A DNA stretch of 64,000 bases from Candidatus Amarolinea dominans (GCA_016719785.1 JADJYJ010000018.1:62001-126000), one strand, 5' to 3'; positions 1 through 8,219 are shown, counted from the stretch's first letter. The notes: generated from the sequence alone by a model not told the origin. Numbers and translations are program-made.

Positions 1-77
1 CAAAGGCCTCCCAGGTAAGCAAGACCCAGCACCAGGGGCGCCAGCACAAGGGCACTGATGAAGCGCTCGCGTAGCAT
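1..77 (-). CDS. cdsA: Phosphatidate cytidylyltransferase, N-terminal fragment
   Basis: Only the first 25 codons lie in the window; the gene runs off the left edge. The reverse strand reads MLRERFISALVLAPLVL followed by GLAYLGG, which is the typical first membrane segment of CdsA (CTP:phosphatidate cytidylyltransferase, which makes CDP-diacylglycerol in the membrane). The position directly downstream of uppS matches the common bacterial order frr-uppS-cdsA. The call rests on this short N-terminus plus synteny, so it is fairly but not completely secure. Confidence 0.7.
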   Translation of the reverse strand, partial: MLRERFISALVLAPLVLGLAYLGGL

Positions 78-122
78 ATCAGCTTAGGTCTCTATTGGCC
101 GCACAGTGGCAACACGGTAGCG

Positions 123-848
123 TCATGATGGTGTCTTGACCTTGCCAAAACGCCGATCGCGGTCTTCGAAGTCCTGCAACGCGCGTCGCAGCTCCTCTTT
201 GTCGAAATCGGGCCAGAAGGTAGGCGTCGCGTAGTATTCGGCATATGCGGCCTGCCAGATCAAGAAATTACTCAGCCGGTACTCGCCCCCGGTGCGGATG
301 ATGAGGTCCGGGTCAGGCAGCCCCCCCGTGTACAGGTAACGGGCAAAAACGTCCTCCGACACATCATCGGGCTTCAGTCCGTCCTGTATGATTTGCCGCA
401 CCGCGTCGACAATTTCGGCCCGGCCACCGTAGTTGAAGGCCACGTTGAGAATGATGCGCTGATTGTTTTTGGTTAGTTCGAGCGCGTCACGAATCTGCTG
501 CTGCAAACCCGGCTCGATCCCGGCCATGCGGCCGCTGTGGCGGATCTGCACACCGTTGGCGTGCAGATCCGCTAACTGGCGGCGGATGGTTTCACTCAGC
601 AACTTCATCAGGCCACTGACCTCGGCGGGCGGTCGCGCCCAATTCTCTGTGGAAAAAGCGTAGATGGTCAGCGCCTTGATGCCGAACCCCACCGAGGCTT
701 CGAGCACGGGCCGGATGTTGTTCACCCCGCCGCGATGACCGAGCAAGCGTGGCATGCCCCGCGCCTGCGCCCAGCGTCCATTGCCATCCATGACGATGCC
801 CACATGGTAGGGTACACGCCTGAAGGAAGTGCCACTAGTCATGGGCAT
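123..848 (-). CDS. uppS: Isoprenyl (undecaprenyl) diphosphate synthase
   Basis: A cis-prenyltransferase of 241 aa that condenses isopentenyl diphosphate units onto farnesyl diphosphate to make the lipid carrier for peptidoglycan and other wall polymers. The signature VGIVMDGNGRWAQARG is at residues 16-31 with the catalytic Asp (MDGNGRWA). The later blocks LTIYAFSTENWARP and PDLIIRTGGEYRLSNFL are also intact. Length is normal for the family. It sits 48 bp after frr and before cdsA, the usual lipid-carrier/phospholipid arrangement. A second ATG six bases downstream is an alternative start. Confidence 0.95.
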   Translation of the reverse strand: MPMTSGTSFRRVPYHVGIVMDGNGRWAQARGMPRLLGHRGGVNNIRPVLEASVGFGIKALTIYAFSTENWARPPAEVSGLMKLLSETIRRQLADLHANGVQIRHSGRMAGIEPGLQQQIRDALELTKNNQRIILNVAFNYGGRAEIVDAVRQIIQDGLKPDDVSEDVFARYLYTGGLPDPDLIIRTGGEYRLSNFLIWQAAYAEYYATPTFWPDFDKEELRRALQDFEDRDRRFGKVKTPS

Positions 849-896
849 GGTCTCGCGATTCTCAATCCGAGTGACGGTTGCAACACAAAACCCTGC

Positions 897-1454
897 TTAC
901 ACTTCCATGACTTCGGTCTCTTTGTCGCGGCCGATAGTATCTATCTGTTCAATTTGGCGGTCGGTCAGGCGTTGGATCTCGTCACGCCCATGGCGCAGAT
1001 CGTCTTCTGAGATCAGCTTTTCCTTTTCGAACTCGCGCAAATCCTCGATGGCATCGCGCCGGATGTTGCGGACAGACACGCGCGCTTCCTCCACGCGCTT
1101 GTCCACCTGCCTGACAAGCTCGCGCCGGCGTTCTTCCGTGGGCATGGGGATGATCAAACGCATGATCTGACCATCGTTCGAGGGATTCAAACCCAGGTCG
1201 GACTTCAGAATCGCGCGCTCGATGATGCCCATATCGCCGCGGTTGAAGGGCTTGATCGCAAGCAGGCGCGGCTCAGGGGCGTTGATAGTCGCCAGTTGTT
1301 GCAGCGGCGTCGGCATACCGTAGTATTCGACAGACAGATTCTCAACCAAGGCCGGCGAAGCTCGGCCGGTGCGCACTTTTTTCAAATCCTCACGGAGTGC
1401 ATCTATGGTCTTATGCATCCGTTCGGCCGTGTCATGAAGCACGTCTTTGACCAT
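897..1454 (-). CDS. frr: Ribosome recycling factor
   Basis: A protein of 185 aa, the standard RRF length. With EF-G it splits post-termination ribosomes. The N-terminus MVKDVLHDTAERMHKTIDAL and the block VRTGRASPALVENL are typical of RRF, and the C-terminal helix keeps the basic/acidic coiled-coil pattern. The start is supported by an AGGGGAG Shine-Dalgarno about 8 bases upstream. It lies between tsf and uppS, but pyrH, which normally separates tsf and frr, is absent (see the 1455-1683 entry). Confidence 0.96.
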   Translation of the reverse strand: MVKDVLHDTAERMHKTIDALREDLKKVRTGRASPALVENLSVEYYGMPTPLQQLATINAPEPRLLAIKPFNRGDMGIIERAILKSDLGLNPSNDGQIMRLIIPMPTEERRRELVRQVDKRVEEARVSVRNIRRDAIEDLREFEKEKLISEDDLRHGRDEIQRLTDRQIEQIDTIGRDKETEVMEV

Positions 1455-1683
1455 GACAGAAACTCCCCTGTTCTGAAAACCTGGTTACACGATTGAGGGC
1501 CATGCGGGAAAAGGCTGACAGCTTTGCTTGAGCCAACGAAGGGCAGCCACACGTGCCTACCCTTTCGATGACCAAACAGCAAGGCGAGGTTCATAATGGG
1601 CCTAAGTTCACCAACCGACTCCCGAGTGATTCTCAGCGTCTGCTCACGCAAGGGAATCGCAGGCTCATTTAGGCCCACATGGA
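1455..1683. other. Gap where pyrH would be expected; long inverted repeat
   Basis: This 229-bp gap separates tsf and frr. No UMP-kinase-like reading frame is present on either strand. It holds a 9-bp perfect inverted repeat, TGGGCCTAA at 1597-1605 and TTAGGCCCA at 1669-1677. The 63-base loop contains shorter complementary pieces (GATTC at 1627-1631, GAATC near 1655). It could be a structured leader or processing site for frr, or the scar of a repeat element. No clear promoter was seen. Confidence 0.45.
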
Positions 1684-2277
1684 CTAATTGCCCAGTTCGA
1701 GGCGAGCGAAGCGACGGACGACGATATTCTCGCCCAGCCGCGCCACCATGTCGGTCAGCAGGCTTTGGATCGTCACGCTGTCATCCTTGATGAAGGACTG
1801 TTCAAGCAGGCAGGTTTCTTCATAAAACTTAGCCAGCTTGCCCTCGATGATGCGCTCGAGCACATTGGCCGGTTTATTTGCATCGTCCAGTTGGCTCAGG
1901 TACTTCTCTTTTTCATGGGCGACTACGTCGGCCGGCACATCTTCGCGACGCACATAGAGCGGTCGAGCGGCCACCACTTGCATGGCCAAATCACGGGCCA
2001 GCGCCTGGAACTGCTCGGTGCGGGCCACAAAATCGGTCTCGCAATTCACCTCGACCAGGGCCGCCATCTTGGCGCCCATATGCACATAGTTGCCGATGAT
2101 GCCATTGCTTGCCTCACGATCGGCCTTCTTTGCAGCCGCGGCCAACCCCTTCTCGCGCAACATCGCGACCGCTTTGTCAATATCACCCTGCGTGGCATCC
2201 AGCGCTTTGCGGCAATCAAGCACGCCGGCGCCGGTCAAGTCGCGCAGTTTCTTAATCAGATCAGCACTGATACTCAC
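1684..2277 (-). CDS. tsf: Translation elongation factor Ts
   Basis: A protein of 197 aa, the short EF-Ts form lacking the long second dimerisation insert of E. coli. It is the guanine nucleotide exchange factor for EF-Tu. The N-terminal UBA-like helix bundle (LIKKLRDLTGAGVLDCRKAL) is followed by GIIGNYVHMGAKMAALVEVN and CETDFVART, the EF-Tu contact signature. The start codon is GTG at 2277, with GAGGAG a few bases upstream. The gap to rpsB is 15 bp, so the two are very likely cotranscribed. Confidence 0.96.
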   Translation of the reverse strand: MSISADLIKKLRDLTGAGVLDCRKALDATQGDIDKAVAMLREKGLAAAAKKADREASNGIIGNYVHMGAKMAALVEVNCETDFVARTEQFQALARDLAMQVVAARPLYVRREDVPADVVAHEKEKYLSQLDDANKPANVLERIIEGKLAKFYEETCLLEQSFIKDDSVTIQSLLTDMVARLGENIVVRRFARLELGN

Positions 2278-2292
2278 AGATCGTTCTCCTCA

Positions 2293-3177
2293 CTACTCCG
2301 CGCTGTTATCCAGGGGCGAGTCAGCGGCAAAATCGTCTTCATCCACATTGCCCAGGTCAGCGGCGCCTTCAGCGTCGGTTTGTGCCACGTCAAGGCCGCT
2401 CTTGAGGCGGTCAATGGTGTCCTGACTGCCGTATTGATCGAGCATGTCGGCCTGGTTTACTTCCTCGGTGCCTTCCTCCGCCGCAATCACCTCGCGCAGA
2501 CGCCGGCCTTCGATCACCGCGTCGGCCATCTTGCCGGCAATCAGCTTGATCGCGCGAATGGCGTCGTCGTTGGATGGGATCGGATAGTCAATGGGGTCAG
2601 GGTCCGAGTTGGTATCCACCATGGCGATGATGGGAATACCGAGCGTGCGCGCTTCCTTGATGGCCAACTCCTCGTGGTGTGTATCAGATACGAAGAGGAT
2701 ATTGGGGGGCCGCACCATCGGCTTGAGGCCGCCGATGCGCCGCTCCAACTTGGTCATCTCGCGCTCGATGTCCAGCACTTCTTTCTTGGGCAAACGGTCC
2801 AACTCGCCGCGCGCCTTGCGCTGATTGATGCCGCTCATATAATCAATGCGTTGACGAATGGTGCGATAGTTGGTCAGGGTGCCGCCCAGCCAGCGCTGGT
2901 TGACAAACGGCATACCGGCACGGTCAGCTTCCTGGCGGATAGTCTCCTGGGCTTGCTTTTTGGTGCCGGCGAAGAGGATGGTGCCACCGTCTTTGACGGT
3001 GTCGCGAACAAGCGCGTAGGCTTCTTCAAGGCGGTGCAGCGTCTGCTGTAGGTCAATGATATGAATGCCGTTACGTTCGGTAAAAATGTACGGCTTCATC
3101 TTAGGGTTCCAGCGCCGCGTACGGTGCCCAAAATGGACTCCTGCCTCGAGTAGCGCCTTCATCGAAATGACTGCCAC
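2293..3177 (-). CDS. rpsB: 30S ribosomal protein S2
   Basis: An S2 protein of 294 aa. ISMKALLEAGVHFGHRTRRW, YIFTERNGIHIIDLQQT, and PPNILFVSDTHHEELAIKEA are diagnostic. The start chosen is GTG at 3177 (GTG GCA GTC ATT TCG), preceded by AAGGAGAG. A longer reading frame to 3219 lacks a ribosome-binding site. The C-terminus carries an extra acidic tail of about 50 residues beyond the core. It is the first gene of the rpsB-tsf-frr-uppS-cdsA block. Confidence 0.96.
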   Translation of the reverse strand: MAVISMKALLEAGVHFGHRTRRWNPKMKPYIFTERNGIHIIDLQQTLHRLEEAYALVRDTVKDGGTILFAGTKKQAQETIRQEADRAGMPFVNQRWLGGTLTNYRTIRQRIDYMSGINQRKARGELDRLPKKEVLDIEREMTKLERRIGGLKPMVRPPNILFVSDTHHEELAIKEARTLGIPIIAMVDTNSDPDPIDYPIPSNDDAIRAIKLIAGKMADAVIEGRRLREVIAAEEGTEEVNQADMLDQYGSQDTIDRLKSGLDVAQTDAEGAADLGNVDEDDFAADSPLDNSAE

Positions 3178-3327
3178 TGGTGTACTCTCCTTCTGTTGGT
3201 TATTACGTCCGCCCCTCAACTCCAGCTACCAGACCCGGTGCAGTGCGCAGGCACCCCGATAGCCGTCTTTCCAGTCGTGCAACTGGGTAGAGAAACGTGT
3301 TTGATATGGGTCAAAACCCAAAAATGG

Positions 3328-3356
3328 ATTGTAACACAGGCATCTTGGTTTACCAA
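3328..3356 (-). promoter_or_regulatory. Predicted sigma-70-type promoter of rpsB
   Basis: On the minus strand, TTGGTA (3356-3351) and TACAAT (3333-3328) are separated by exactly 17 bases. Transcription would begin near 3320, giving an S2 leader of roughly 140 bases. That leader contains GGGTTTTGACCC, a short hairpin. This is the only good promoter match upstream of rpsB. Confidence 0.6.
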
Positions 3357-3511
3357 ATAGACGCAAACAGTTTGATCGCGCCGACGTCGCCCCAGATTGA
3401 TGCAAGAAGCGCGGCCGGCGTCTGTCCTTACACACAGAGGTGACATGACAACTCGTCATTCTTCGGCGTGTTGTGCGTCTGCAAATATAGGCCCGCCAGC
3501 AAAATTCATGC

Positions 3512-3539
3512 TTCCAACCGACTGCGCGTGTGCTATACT
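3512..3539 (+). promoter_or_regulatory. Predicted promoter of the sigma-factor gene
   Basis: TTCCAA (3512-3517) and TATACT (3534-3539) are spaced by 16 bases. The -10 box runs directly into the 64-bp hairpin repeat, so transcripts would carry that hairpin as the 5' leader of the sigma gene at 3630. The -35 match is weak. Confidence 0.4.
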
Positions 3540-3602
3540 GCAAGCGGGCATAGACCACGCTTTTCCGCCTGAGGAAACAGGCGCAATTCGTGCCCCCTTG
3601 CA
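3539..3602 (+). repeat. 64-bp hairpin repeat, copy 1
   Basis: An outer stem TGCAAGCGGG (3539-3548) pairs with CCCCCTTGCA (3593-3602) with one mismatch. It encloses an inner hairpin CGCCT-8 nt-AGGCG (3566-3583). A second copy of the same length is at 45350-45413. I count about 55 of 64 identical bases, with both stems kept and most differences in loops. It could be a REP/MITE-like element or a structured RNA. Confidence 0.75.
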
Positions 3603-3629
3603 ATACATCATCTATGGTGTGAGGCGCCG

Positions 3630-4268
3630 ATGGCTACAGACCAGGCAATGGGGATTCGTACGAACCAGGAATGGGTGCAATTACTGCGTGAGCAGCGCGC
3701 CGACAGCTATGAAACTCTCTGGCGTTACCTGTACAAGGTCACGACCAATCTGTGTACGCGCCGCCTGGCTGACCTGCCGCCCGAACGCCAACTCGCCATG
3801 GCTGAGGAGTGCGCACAAGAGGCCCTGGTACAAGTGTGGCGCAAGCTCGATTCCTACCGCGGCGATGGGCCGTTCCTGGGCTGGGTGACACGCATCGCCG
3901 TCAACAAGCTGCGCGACCGCCTGCGCCACGAACGCCCCTGGCAAGCCAAGACGGAGATCACCGAAAATCTGCAGCCCACCTCATCAGATCCAATATCCGA
4001 CGTTCTCGCCCTTCTCATGCAAGCCCTGCAACAACTGACTCCCTGCGAGCGCCATGTGCTGACTGGACGCCTTCTGCAAGAACGCAGCAGCGAAGAAATC
4101 GCCACCGCGCTCGGCATCTCACGCGGCAACGAACGCATCATCTACCTCCGTGCCCGCCAAAAGGTCAAAACAGTGTTACTTGCCAACGGTTATGCACCAG
4201 CCGCCAGGCGCGCCGGACCCGCTGTCGAATCCGCGCCCTCAGGCGACGGACCGCTTCTCAAGAAATAG
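3630..4268 (+). CDS. RNA polymerase sigma factor, ECF/sigma-70 family
   Basis: A protein of 212 aa with the two-domain layout of ECF-like sigma factors. Region 2 is at about residues 20-110 (YETLWRYLYKVTTNLCTRRL, then CAQEALVQVWRKLDSYRGDGPFLGW split over two helices, then RIAVNKLRDRLRHERPW). A region-4 helix-turn-helix is at about 130-180 (LTPCERHVLTGRLLQ, SSEEIATALGISRGN, IIYLRARQKVK). It would direct RNA polymerase to a dedicated set of promoters. The 3' end overlaps the 3' end of the convergent anti-sigma-like gene at 4190-4540 by 79 bp. The target genes are unknown. Confidence 0.85.
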   Translation: MATDQAMGIRTNQEWVQLLREQRADSYETLWRYLYKVTTNLCTRRLADLPPERQLAMAEECAQEALVQVWRKLDSYRGDGPFLGWVTRIAVNKLRDRLRHERPWQAKTEITENLQPTSSDPISDVLALLMQALQQLTPCERHVLTGRLLQERSSEEIATALGISRGNERIIYLRARQKVKTVLLANGYAPAARRAGPAVESAPSGDGPLLKK

Positions 4269-4540
4269 AGATTCGGTGCTGGATACGCGTCAGGCTCGCG
4301 CAGTCGGCCCTGACTGGCCTGCTGCAGCACCCAGCGCAAGTCCTCGTACTCCTGCCGGCAAACCGGGCAAACCGCCAGGTGATGGGCGATGCCTCTCCGC
4401 TCCTCTCTACGCGCCAACACAGGCGACAGAAAAAACTCCAATCGCTCACGCACTTCGGCACACGCCAGCAGTCGGCCCATCCTCCTGGCCCGCAAGACAT
4501 CGCGCCAACTGCGTCTATTCGATGAATCCCGTACGATCAT
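4190..4540 (-). CDS. Putative zinc-finger anti-sigma factor
   Basis: A protein of 116 aa starting at 4540 with GGAG upstream. The N-terminal half carries the HxxxCxxC signature of anti-sigma zinc-finger (zf-HC2-like) domains: IAHHLAVCPVCRQEYEDLRW. There is no clear membrane segment, so it would be a cytosolic anti-sigma or regulatory protein. It is convergent with the sigma-factor gene, and the two coding 3' ends overlap. Pairing with that sigma is inferred from family knowledge and adjacency only. The C-terminal 40 residues are low-complexity and antisense to the sigma gene. Confidence 0.6.
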   Translation of the reverse strand: MIVRDSSNRRSWRDVLRARRMGRLLACAEVRERLEFFLSPVLARREERRGIAHHLAVCPVCRQEYEDLRWVLQQASQGRLREPDAYPAPNLYFLRSGPSPEGADSTAGPARLAAGA

Positions 4541-4595
4541 GATCGCCTCTCCGGGCATGGATTTTGTGTTAGTGACGTTTTGCACATGAAGTCTG

Positions 4596-5182
4596 TTACA
4601 GTCCCGATTCCGTGGCCCCAGGTGCAGGCTCAGGCTGCCAGCCTCTGAGGCGTGCCAGCAGCGGCGCCAGGCGATGTTCCTGGCAGCGCACCTCATAATC
4701 CCAATACCATCCGCCGGTCTGCTCGCCAGGCTGCTGACCAAAACGAAAGCGCCTGCGATATCGGGTGCGGTGCAGATGACACAGACGCTTGCCGCACTGG
4801 CTGCACGCGGCCAAAACCTGGCTGAACTCCTCACCGCACACGCCGCAGGTGCGAAAAACGACATCGCCCGTTCGCTTGCGCTCCCACTGCTGCCGATCCA
4901 GCGCCAGTTCGCGCGGCTTCGATCTGCACATTCCTGGCACGCCCACACCCCGAACAGCGCAGCCAGTTCTGGCTCTAGTGCTTCTCGGTGTTCTTCACAC
5001 ACCGGTAAATGACACTGCGGACAGTCGGCGCCGGCTGACTCTCCACACAAATGGCAGGCATTGGCTGTAGCTGGTATCACCTTGTGGTCGCGGTTGGGAC
5101 GCAAACGCGGCGCACGCTCCTCAGCCCGCGCCGATAGAAGTCGTGAGAGCTTGCCAGTCTGATTTCTTGTGGGTCTTTCCAT
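4596..5182 (-). CDS. Cys-rich zinc-binding protein, apparently frameshifted
   Basis: Two similar Cys/His clusters lie in two different reading frames. The N-terminal frame, from ATG 5182, gives CHLCGESAGADCPQC, LPVCEEH and later WACQEC. The second frame, ending at 4596, gives CGVCGEEFSQVLAACSQC, GKRLCHLH and VRCQEH. Both follow CxxC...CxxCx4CxxH...C, so they look like two tandem zinc modules of one protein (about 190 aa) broken by a frameshift near 4880-4930. Function is unknown; it may bind a partner or nucleic acid. It lies upstream of the anti-sigma-like gene on the same strand and is divergent from recF. Confidence 0.5.
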
Positions 5183-5286
5183 ACTTTCTCTGCACCTGCA
5201 ATCAACGTCGTGAATTGTTGTGTCAGTTTCTGACGGAGTCAGTGAACAAACCGTAACGCAAACTTCCATTTTCAGCCCGGCCGGTC

Positions 5287-5292
5287 TATAAT
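5287..5292 (+). promoter_or_regulatory. Predicted -10 box of recF
   Basis: A perfect TATAAT lies 18 bases before the recF GTG start. The -35 position (TTCCAT, 5264-5269, spacing 17) is poor. The region 5183-5310 is shared with the divergent Cys-rich gene. Confidence 0.4.
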
Positions 5293-5310
5293 CTGCTGCC
5301 GGAGCATCAT

Positions 5311-6606
5311 GTGAACCTGACATCTCTCTCGCTGACCAATTTTCGCAATTATGTAAGACTGGAACTGGCGTTGAGCAGCGGCTTGACCCTGATCCAGGGG
5401 ACGAACGCGCAAGGAAAAACCAGCCTGCTCGAAGCTGCCTACTACCTGGCTACCAGCAAATCACCTCATGCCGGGGTGGAACGGGAACTGGTCAACTGGC
5501 TGGCGCGTGAAGACGCCAATCGCTTTCTACGTGTGCAGGGCCACGTGCGCCACAACGGCCCGAGCGGCGCCAGCGAGCAGTTGGAAGTGATTCTTGCGCC
5601 CACCAACGGCTCAACCGCCAGCTACGGCAAACGGGTCCGCATCAATGGGGTCGTGCAGCGAGCCATTGACCTGGTGGGCCATCTGCGCGTGGTGCTTTTC
5701 CTGCCTGAAGACATCGAACTGGTGAACGGCGCGCCGACCGGGCGCCGGCGTTACCTGGACATTGCGCTGTGCCAGATCGAGCCAGATTACTGCCGCACCC
5801 TCAGCACCTACAACCAGGTGATTCAGCAGCGCAACGCCTTGCTGCGTCAACTGCGCGAACGCGGGGGCAGCGCGCAGCAGTTGACTTTCTGGGATGACCA
5901 GGTGGTGAAACTGGGCGCACACCTGATGCAGCGGCGCCAATGGTTCATCAGCGCGCTGGAAATGGCCGCCCGTGAGCGCCAGCGAGCGCTGACCGATGGG
6001 CATGAGCGCCTCTACCTGGAATATCTACCCAGCGTTGACCCGGCTCGGGATCCGGCCCAAGTAGCGAATCAACTCTTGTTAGCCTACGACGTGATTGCCG
6101 AAGGGCACACCCCCTACGCCGCCCATTCCGAACGAGAAATCGCCCAGGCCTTTCAGGCGCAGCTCCAGGCCGTGCGCAGCCGCGAGATTGCCGCAGCCAT
6201 GACGTTGCTCGGCCCGCATCGGGACGATATGCGCTTCCTGGTGCAGGGACGTGATCTGCGCACCTACGGCTCGCGCGGGCAACAGCGCACGGCCACCCTG
6301 GCCCTCAAGCTGGCCGAGGTTGCGGTGATGACGCAGACCACGGCCGAGACGCCAGTGCTGCTGTTGGATGACGTCATGTCTGAGCTGGATGAATTCAGGC
6401 GCGCAACCCTGCTCCAGGCGCTGGATGGCGTGACCCAGGTGCTGCTCACGACGACAGACTGGGATGATTTCACGCCTGATTTTCGCCAGCGTGCGCACAA
6501 TCTGCACATAACCGAGGGTCGCGTTGCGGAAGCGCCAGGAGACCCAGGTGGGGCTGACAGGGAGATCAGCCAGGAAAGGCACAACCATGGCGAAAAGGCA
6601 GGCTGA
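5311..6606 (+). CDS. recF: DNA replication and repair protein RecF
   Basis: A RecF family ABC-type ATPase of 431 aa that acts with RecO/RecR to load RecA at gaps. The N-terminus LTSLSLTNFRNYVRLEL is typical. Walker A is GTNAQGKTSLLEAAYYLA (about residue 30). The RecF/SMC signature region and DDVMSELDEFRR (Walker B) are intact near residue 350, as is TYGSRGQQRT. The start is GTG 5311 with GGAG five bases upstream. The last 20 bp overlap the next gene, so the two are probably cotranscribed. The C-terminal 30 residues are an unconserved tail. Confidence 0.93.
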   Translation: MNLTSLSLTNFRNYVRLELALSSGLTLIQGTNAQGKTSLLEAAYYLATSKSPHAGVERELVNWLAREDANRFLRVQGHVRHNGPSGASEQLEVILAPTNGSTASYGKRVRINGVVQRAIDLVGHLRVVLFLPEDIELVNGAPTGRRRYLDIALCQIEPDYCRTLSTYNQVIQQRNALLRQLRERGGSAQQLTFWDDQVVKLGAHLMQRRQWFISALEMAARERQRALTDGHERLYLEYLPSVDPARDPAQVANQLLLAYDVIAEGHTPYAAHSEREIAQAFQAQLQAVRSREIAAAMTLLGPHRDDMRFLVQGRDLRTYGSRGQQRTATLALKLAEVAVMTQTTAETPVLLLDDVMSELDEFRRATLLQALDGVTQVLLTTTDWDDFTPDFRQRAHNLHITEGRVAEAPGDPGGADREISQERHNHGEKAG

Positions 6607-7969
6607 TGTCGTCATCTGCGGCGCGGGGATTGCCGGCATCTCAACCGCGTACTACCTGGCAACGCGCTACGGCGTGCGCAACGTCGTGCTGGTGGATGAA
6701 CGCCCGCCCCTCTCACTGACCAGTGACAAATCCACGGAGTGTTACCGCAACTGGTGGCCTGGCCCTGGCGACGCCATGGTCAGCCTGATGAATCACAGCA
6801 TTGACCTGCTGGAGACGCTGGCGCGCGCGACCGCCAACGCCTTTCACCTGAACCGGCGCGGCTACGTCTACGCGACAGCCAACCCGGCGCAGGTAGAACG
6901 CCTGGCCCAGGCCGCGGCTGAGACGGCCAGTCTGGGCGCCGGCGCGCTGCGCGACCATGCAGCCGGCGCCGCCCGCTCGTCCTATCGGCCGGCGCCGCCC
7001 GCCGGCTTCGAGAATCAGCCGGACGGTGCGGATCTAATCACCGACCGGGCGCTGCTGCGGGAGCATTTCCCCTACCTGGCGCCCGACGTGGTGGCCGTGC
7101 TCCACACCCGGCGCTGCGGCTGGTTCAGCGCGCAACTCTTGGGCATGCTGATGTTGGAACAAGCGCGGGCGTTGGGCGTGCGCCTGCTGTCTGGTCACGT
7201 CGAGGCGGTGGAGGTGCGCGGCGGCCAGGTCAGCGGCGTGCGCGTCCGCGACGCGCAGGGCGAGACGCGGATCGAGACCCCGGTGTTCGTCAATGCGGCC
7301 GGCCCTTTACTGGACGATGTGGCGCGGCAACTTGGCGTGGTGCTGCCGGTTCACAGCGAGCGGCATCTCAAGCTGGCCTTCAGCGATCACCTGGGCGTTG
7401 TGCCGCGCCACGCGCCTTTCCTGGTATGGGCTGATGCACAGCGGCTGCCGTGGGACGACGAGGAGCGCGCCTGGCTGGAGGAGTCTGAGGAGACGCGCTG
7501 GATGCTGGAGGAATTCACGCCTGGGGTACACGCCCGGCCCGATGGCCCGGCCGACAGCCCGATCCTGCTGATGCTGTGGGACTACCACGCGCGCCCCGTC
7601 GAGGTGGTGTTGCCTGTGCCGCTTGACGCCGAATTCTCTGACCTGGTGCTGCGTGGGCTTTCCACGATGCTGCCGGGGCTGCGCGCCTACTGGGGTCGTG
7701 CGCCCAAGCCCAGCCTGGACGGCGGTTACTACACCAAGACGCAGGAAAATCGCCCGCTGATCGGCCCGCTCGGCGTGCCGGGCGCCTACGTCATCGGCGC
7801 GCTCTCCGGCTACGGCATCATGGCCGCGCCCGGCGCCGGCGACCTGCTGGCCCGGCACATCAGCGGGCAGGCGCTGCCCGACCATGCGCGTTGGTTCCTG
7901 CTCAGCCGCTATCAGGATCCGGCCTACCAGGCTCTGCTGGCAAACTGGGGCGCCAGCGGGCAACTGTAG
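6587..7969 (+). CDS. FAD-dependent oxidoreductase (DAO family)
   Basis: About 460 aa. The ATG at 6587 (preceded by AGGAAAGG) places a Rossmann FAD motif at the very N-terminus: ADVVICGAGIAGISTAYYLA. FVNAAGPLLDDVARQLG and the C-terminal PLIGPLGVPGAYVIGALSGYG are typical of D-amino-acid oxidase/sarcosine-oxidase-like enzymes, which oxidise secondary or primary amines with release of H2O2. The substrate cannot be told from sequence. It overlaps recF by 20 bp. A longer frame from 6524 lacks a better ribosome-binding site. Confidence 0.82.
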   Translation: MAKRQADVVICGAGIAGISTAYYLATRYGVRNVVLVDERPPLSLTSDKSTECYRNWWPGPGDAMVSLMNHSIDLLETLARATANAFHLNRRGYVYATANPAQVERLAQAAAETASLGAGALRDHAAGAARSSYRPAPPAGFENQPDGADLITDRALLREHFPYLAPDVVAVLHTRRCGWFSAQLLGMLMLEQARALGVRLLSGHVEAVEVRGGQVSGVRVRDAQGETRIETPVFVNAAGPLLDDVARQLGVVLPVHSERHLKLAFSDHLGVVPRHAPFLVWADAQRLPWDDEERAWLEESEETRWMLEEFTPGVHARPDGPADSPILLMLWDYHARPVEVVLPVPLDAEFSDLVLRGLSTMLPGLRAYWGRAPKPSLDGGYYTKTQENRPLIGPLGVPGAYVIGALSGYGIMAAPGAGDLLARHISGQALPDHARWFLLSRYQDPAYQALLANWGASGQL

Positions 7970-7988
7970 CCGGCAACCATCCCCGGCA

Positions 7989-8177
7989 TCAGGCCTCACC
8001 CAAAGGGCCGAAGTAGAACAACGAGGCGTCAGGATCAACGGCAAAGCGCATGCGCTGCAGCATCCCTTCGAGACCAACAAATGAGGGTAGTGTCCAGACT
8101 TCACCGGGATCGAGTTGCGGAATAAAAACTATGACGGTCAAAGTAGGGTGTGGCGCCGGTGGCAAACGCTCGGCCAT
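7989..8177 (-). CDS. Small ORF resembling the C-terminus of an aspartyl-protease-like protein
   Basis: 62 codons. The residues LPSFVGLEGMLQRMRF and VDPDASLFYFGPLG look like the end of a retropepsin-type (clan AA) protease fold. That resemblance is from memory of such C-termini, and no DTG active-site motif is present. No good ribosome-binding site precedes it. It lies 42 bp downstream of the DUF5678-like protein gene, a family that often sits near such proteases. It may be a truncated remnant. Confidence 0.3.
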   Translation of the reverse strand: MAERLPPAPHPTLTVIVFIPQLDPGEVWTLPSFVGLEGMLQRMRFAVDPDASLFYFGPLGEA

Positions 8178-8219
8178 TCTTGAGATTCAGTAAACCCGGC
8201 ACGAAAAACTCCGGGTTGT

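Noticed and set aside
1765..3051. 428-codon plus-strand open frame antisense to tsf and rpsB
   Set aside because: It is the complement of two clear essential genes; the peptide is Gly/His/Leu-rich without motifs, as expected from GC-rich antisense.
4190..5323. One continuous 377-codon minus-strand frame over the anti-sigma and Cys-rich genes
   Set aside because: Its middle part has no sensible protein features, while another frame over 4596-4900 holds clear CxxC motifs. It is better read as two genes plus a frameshift.
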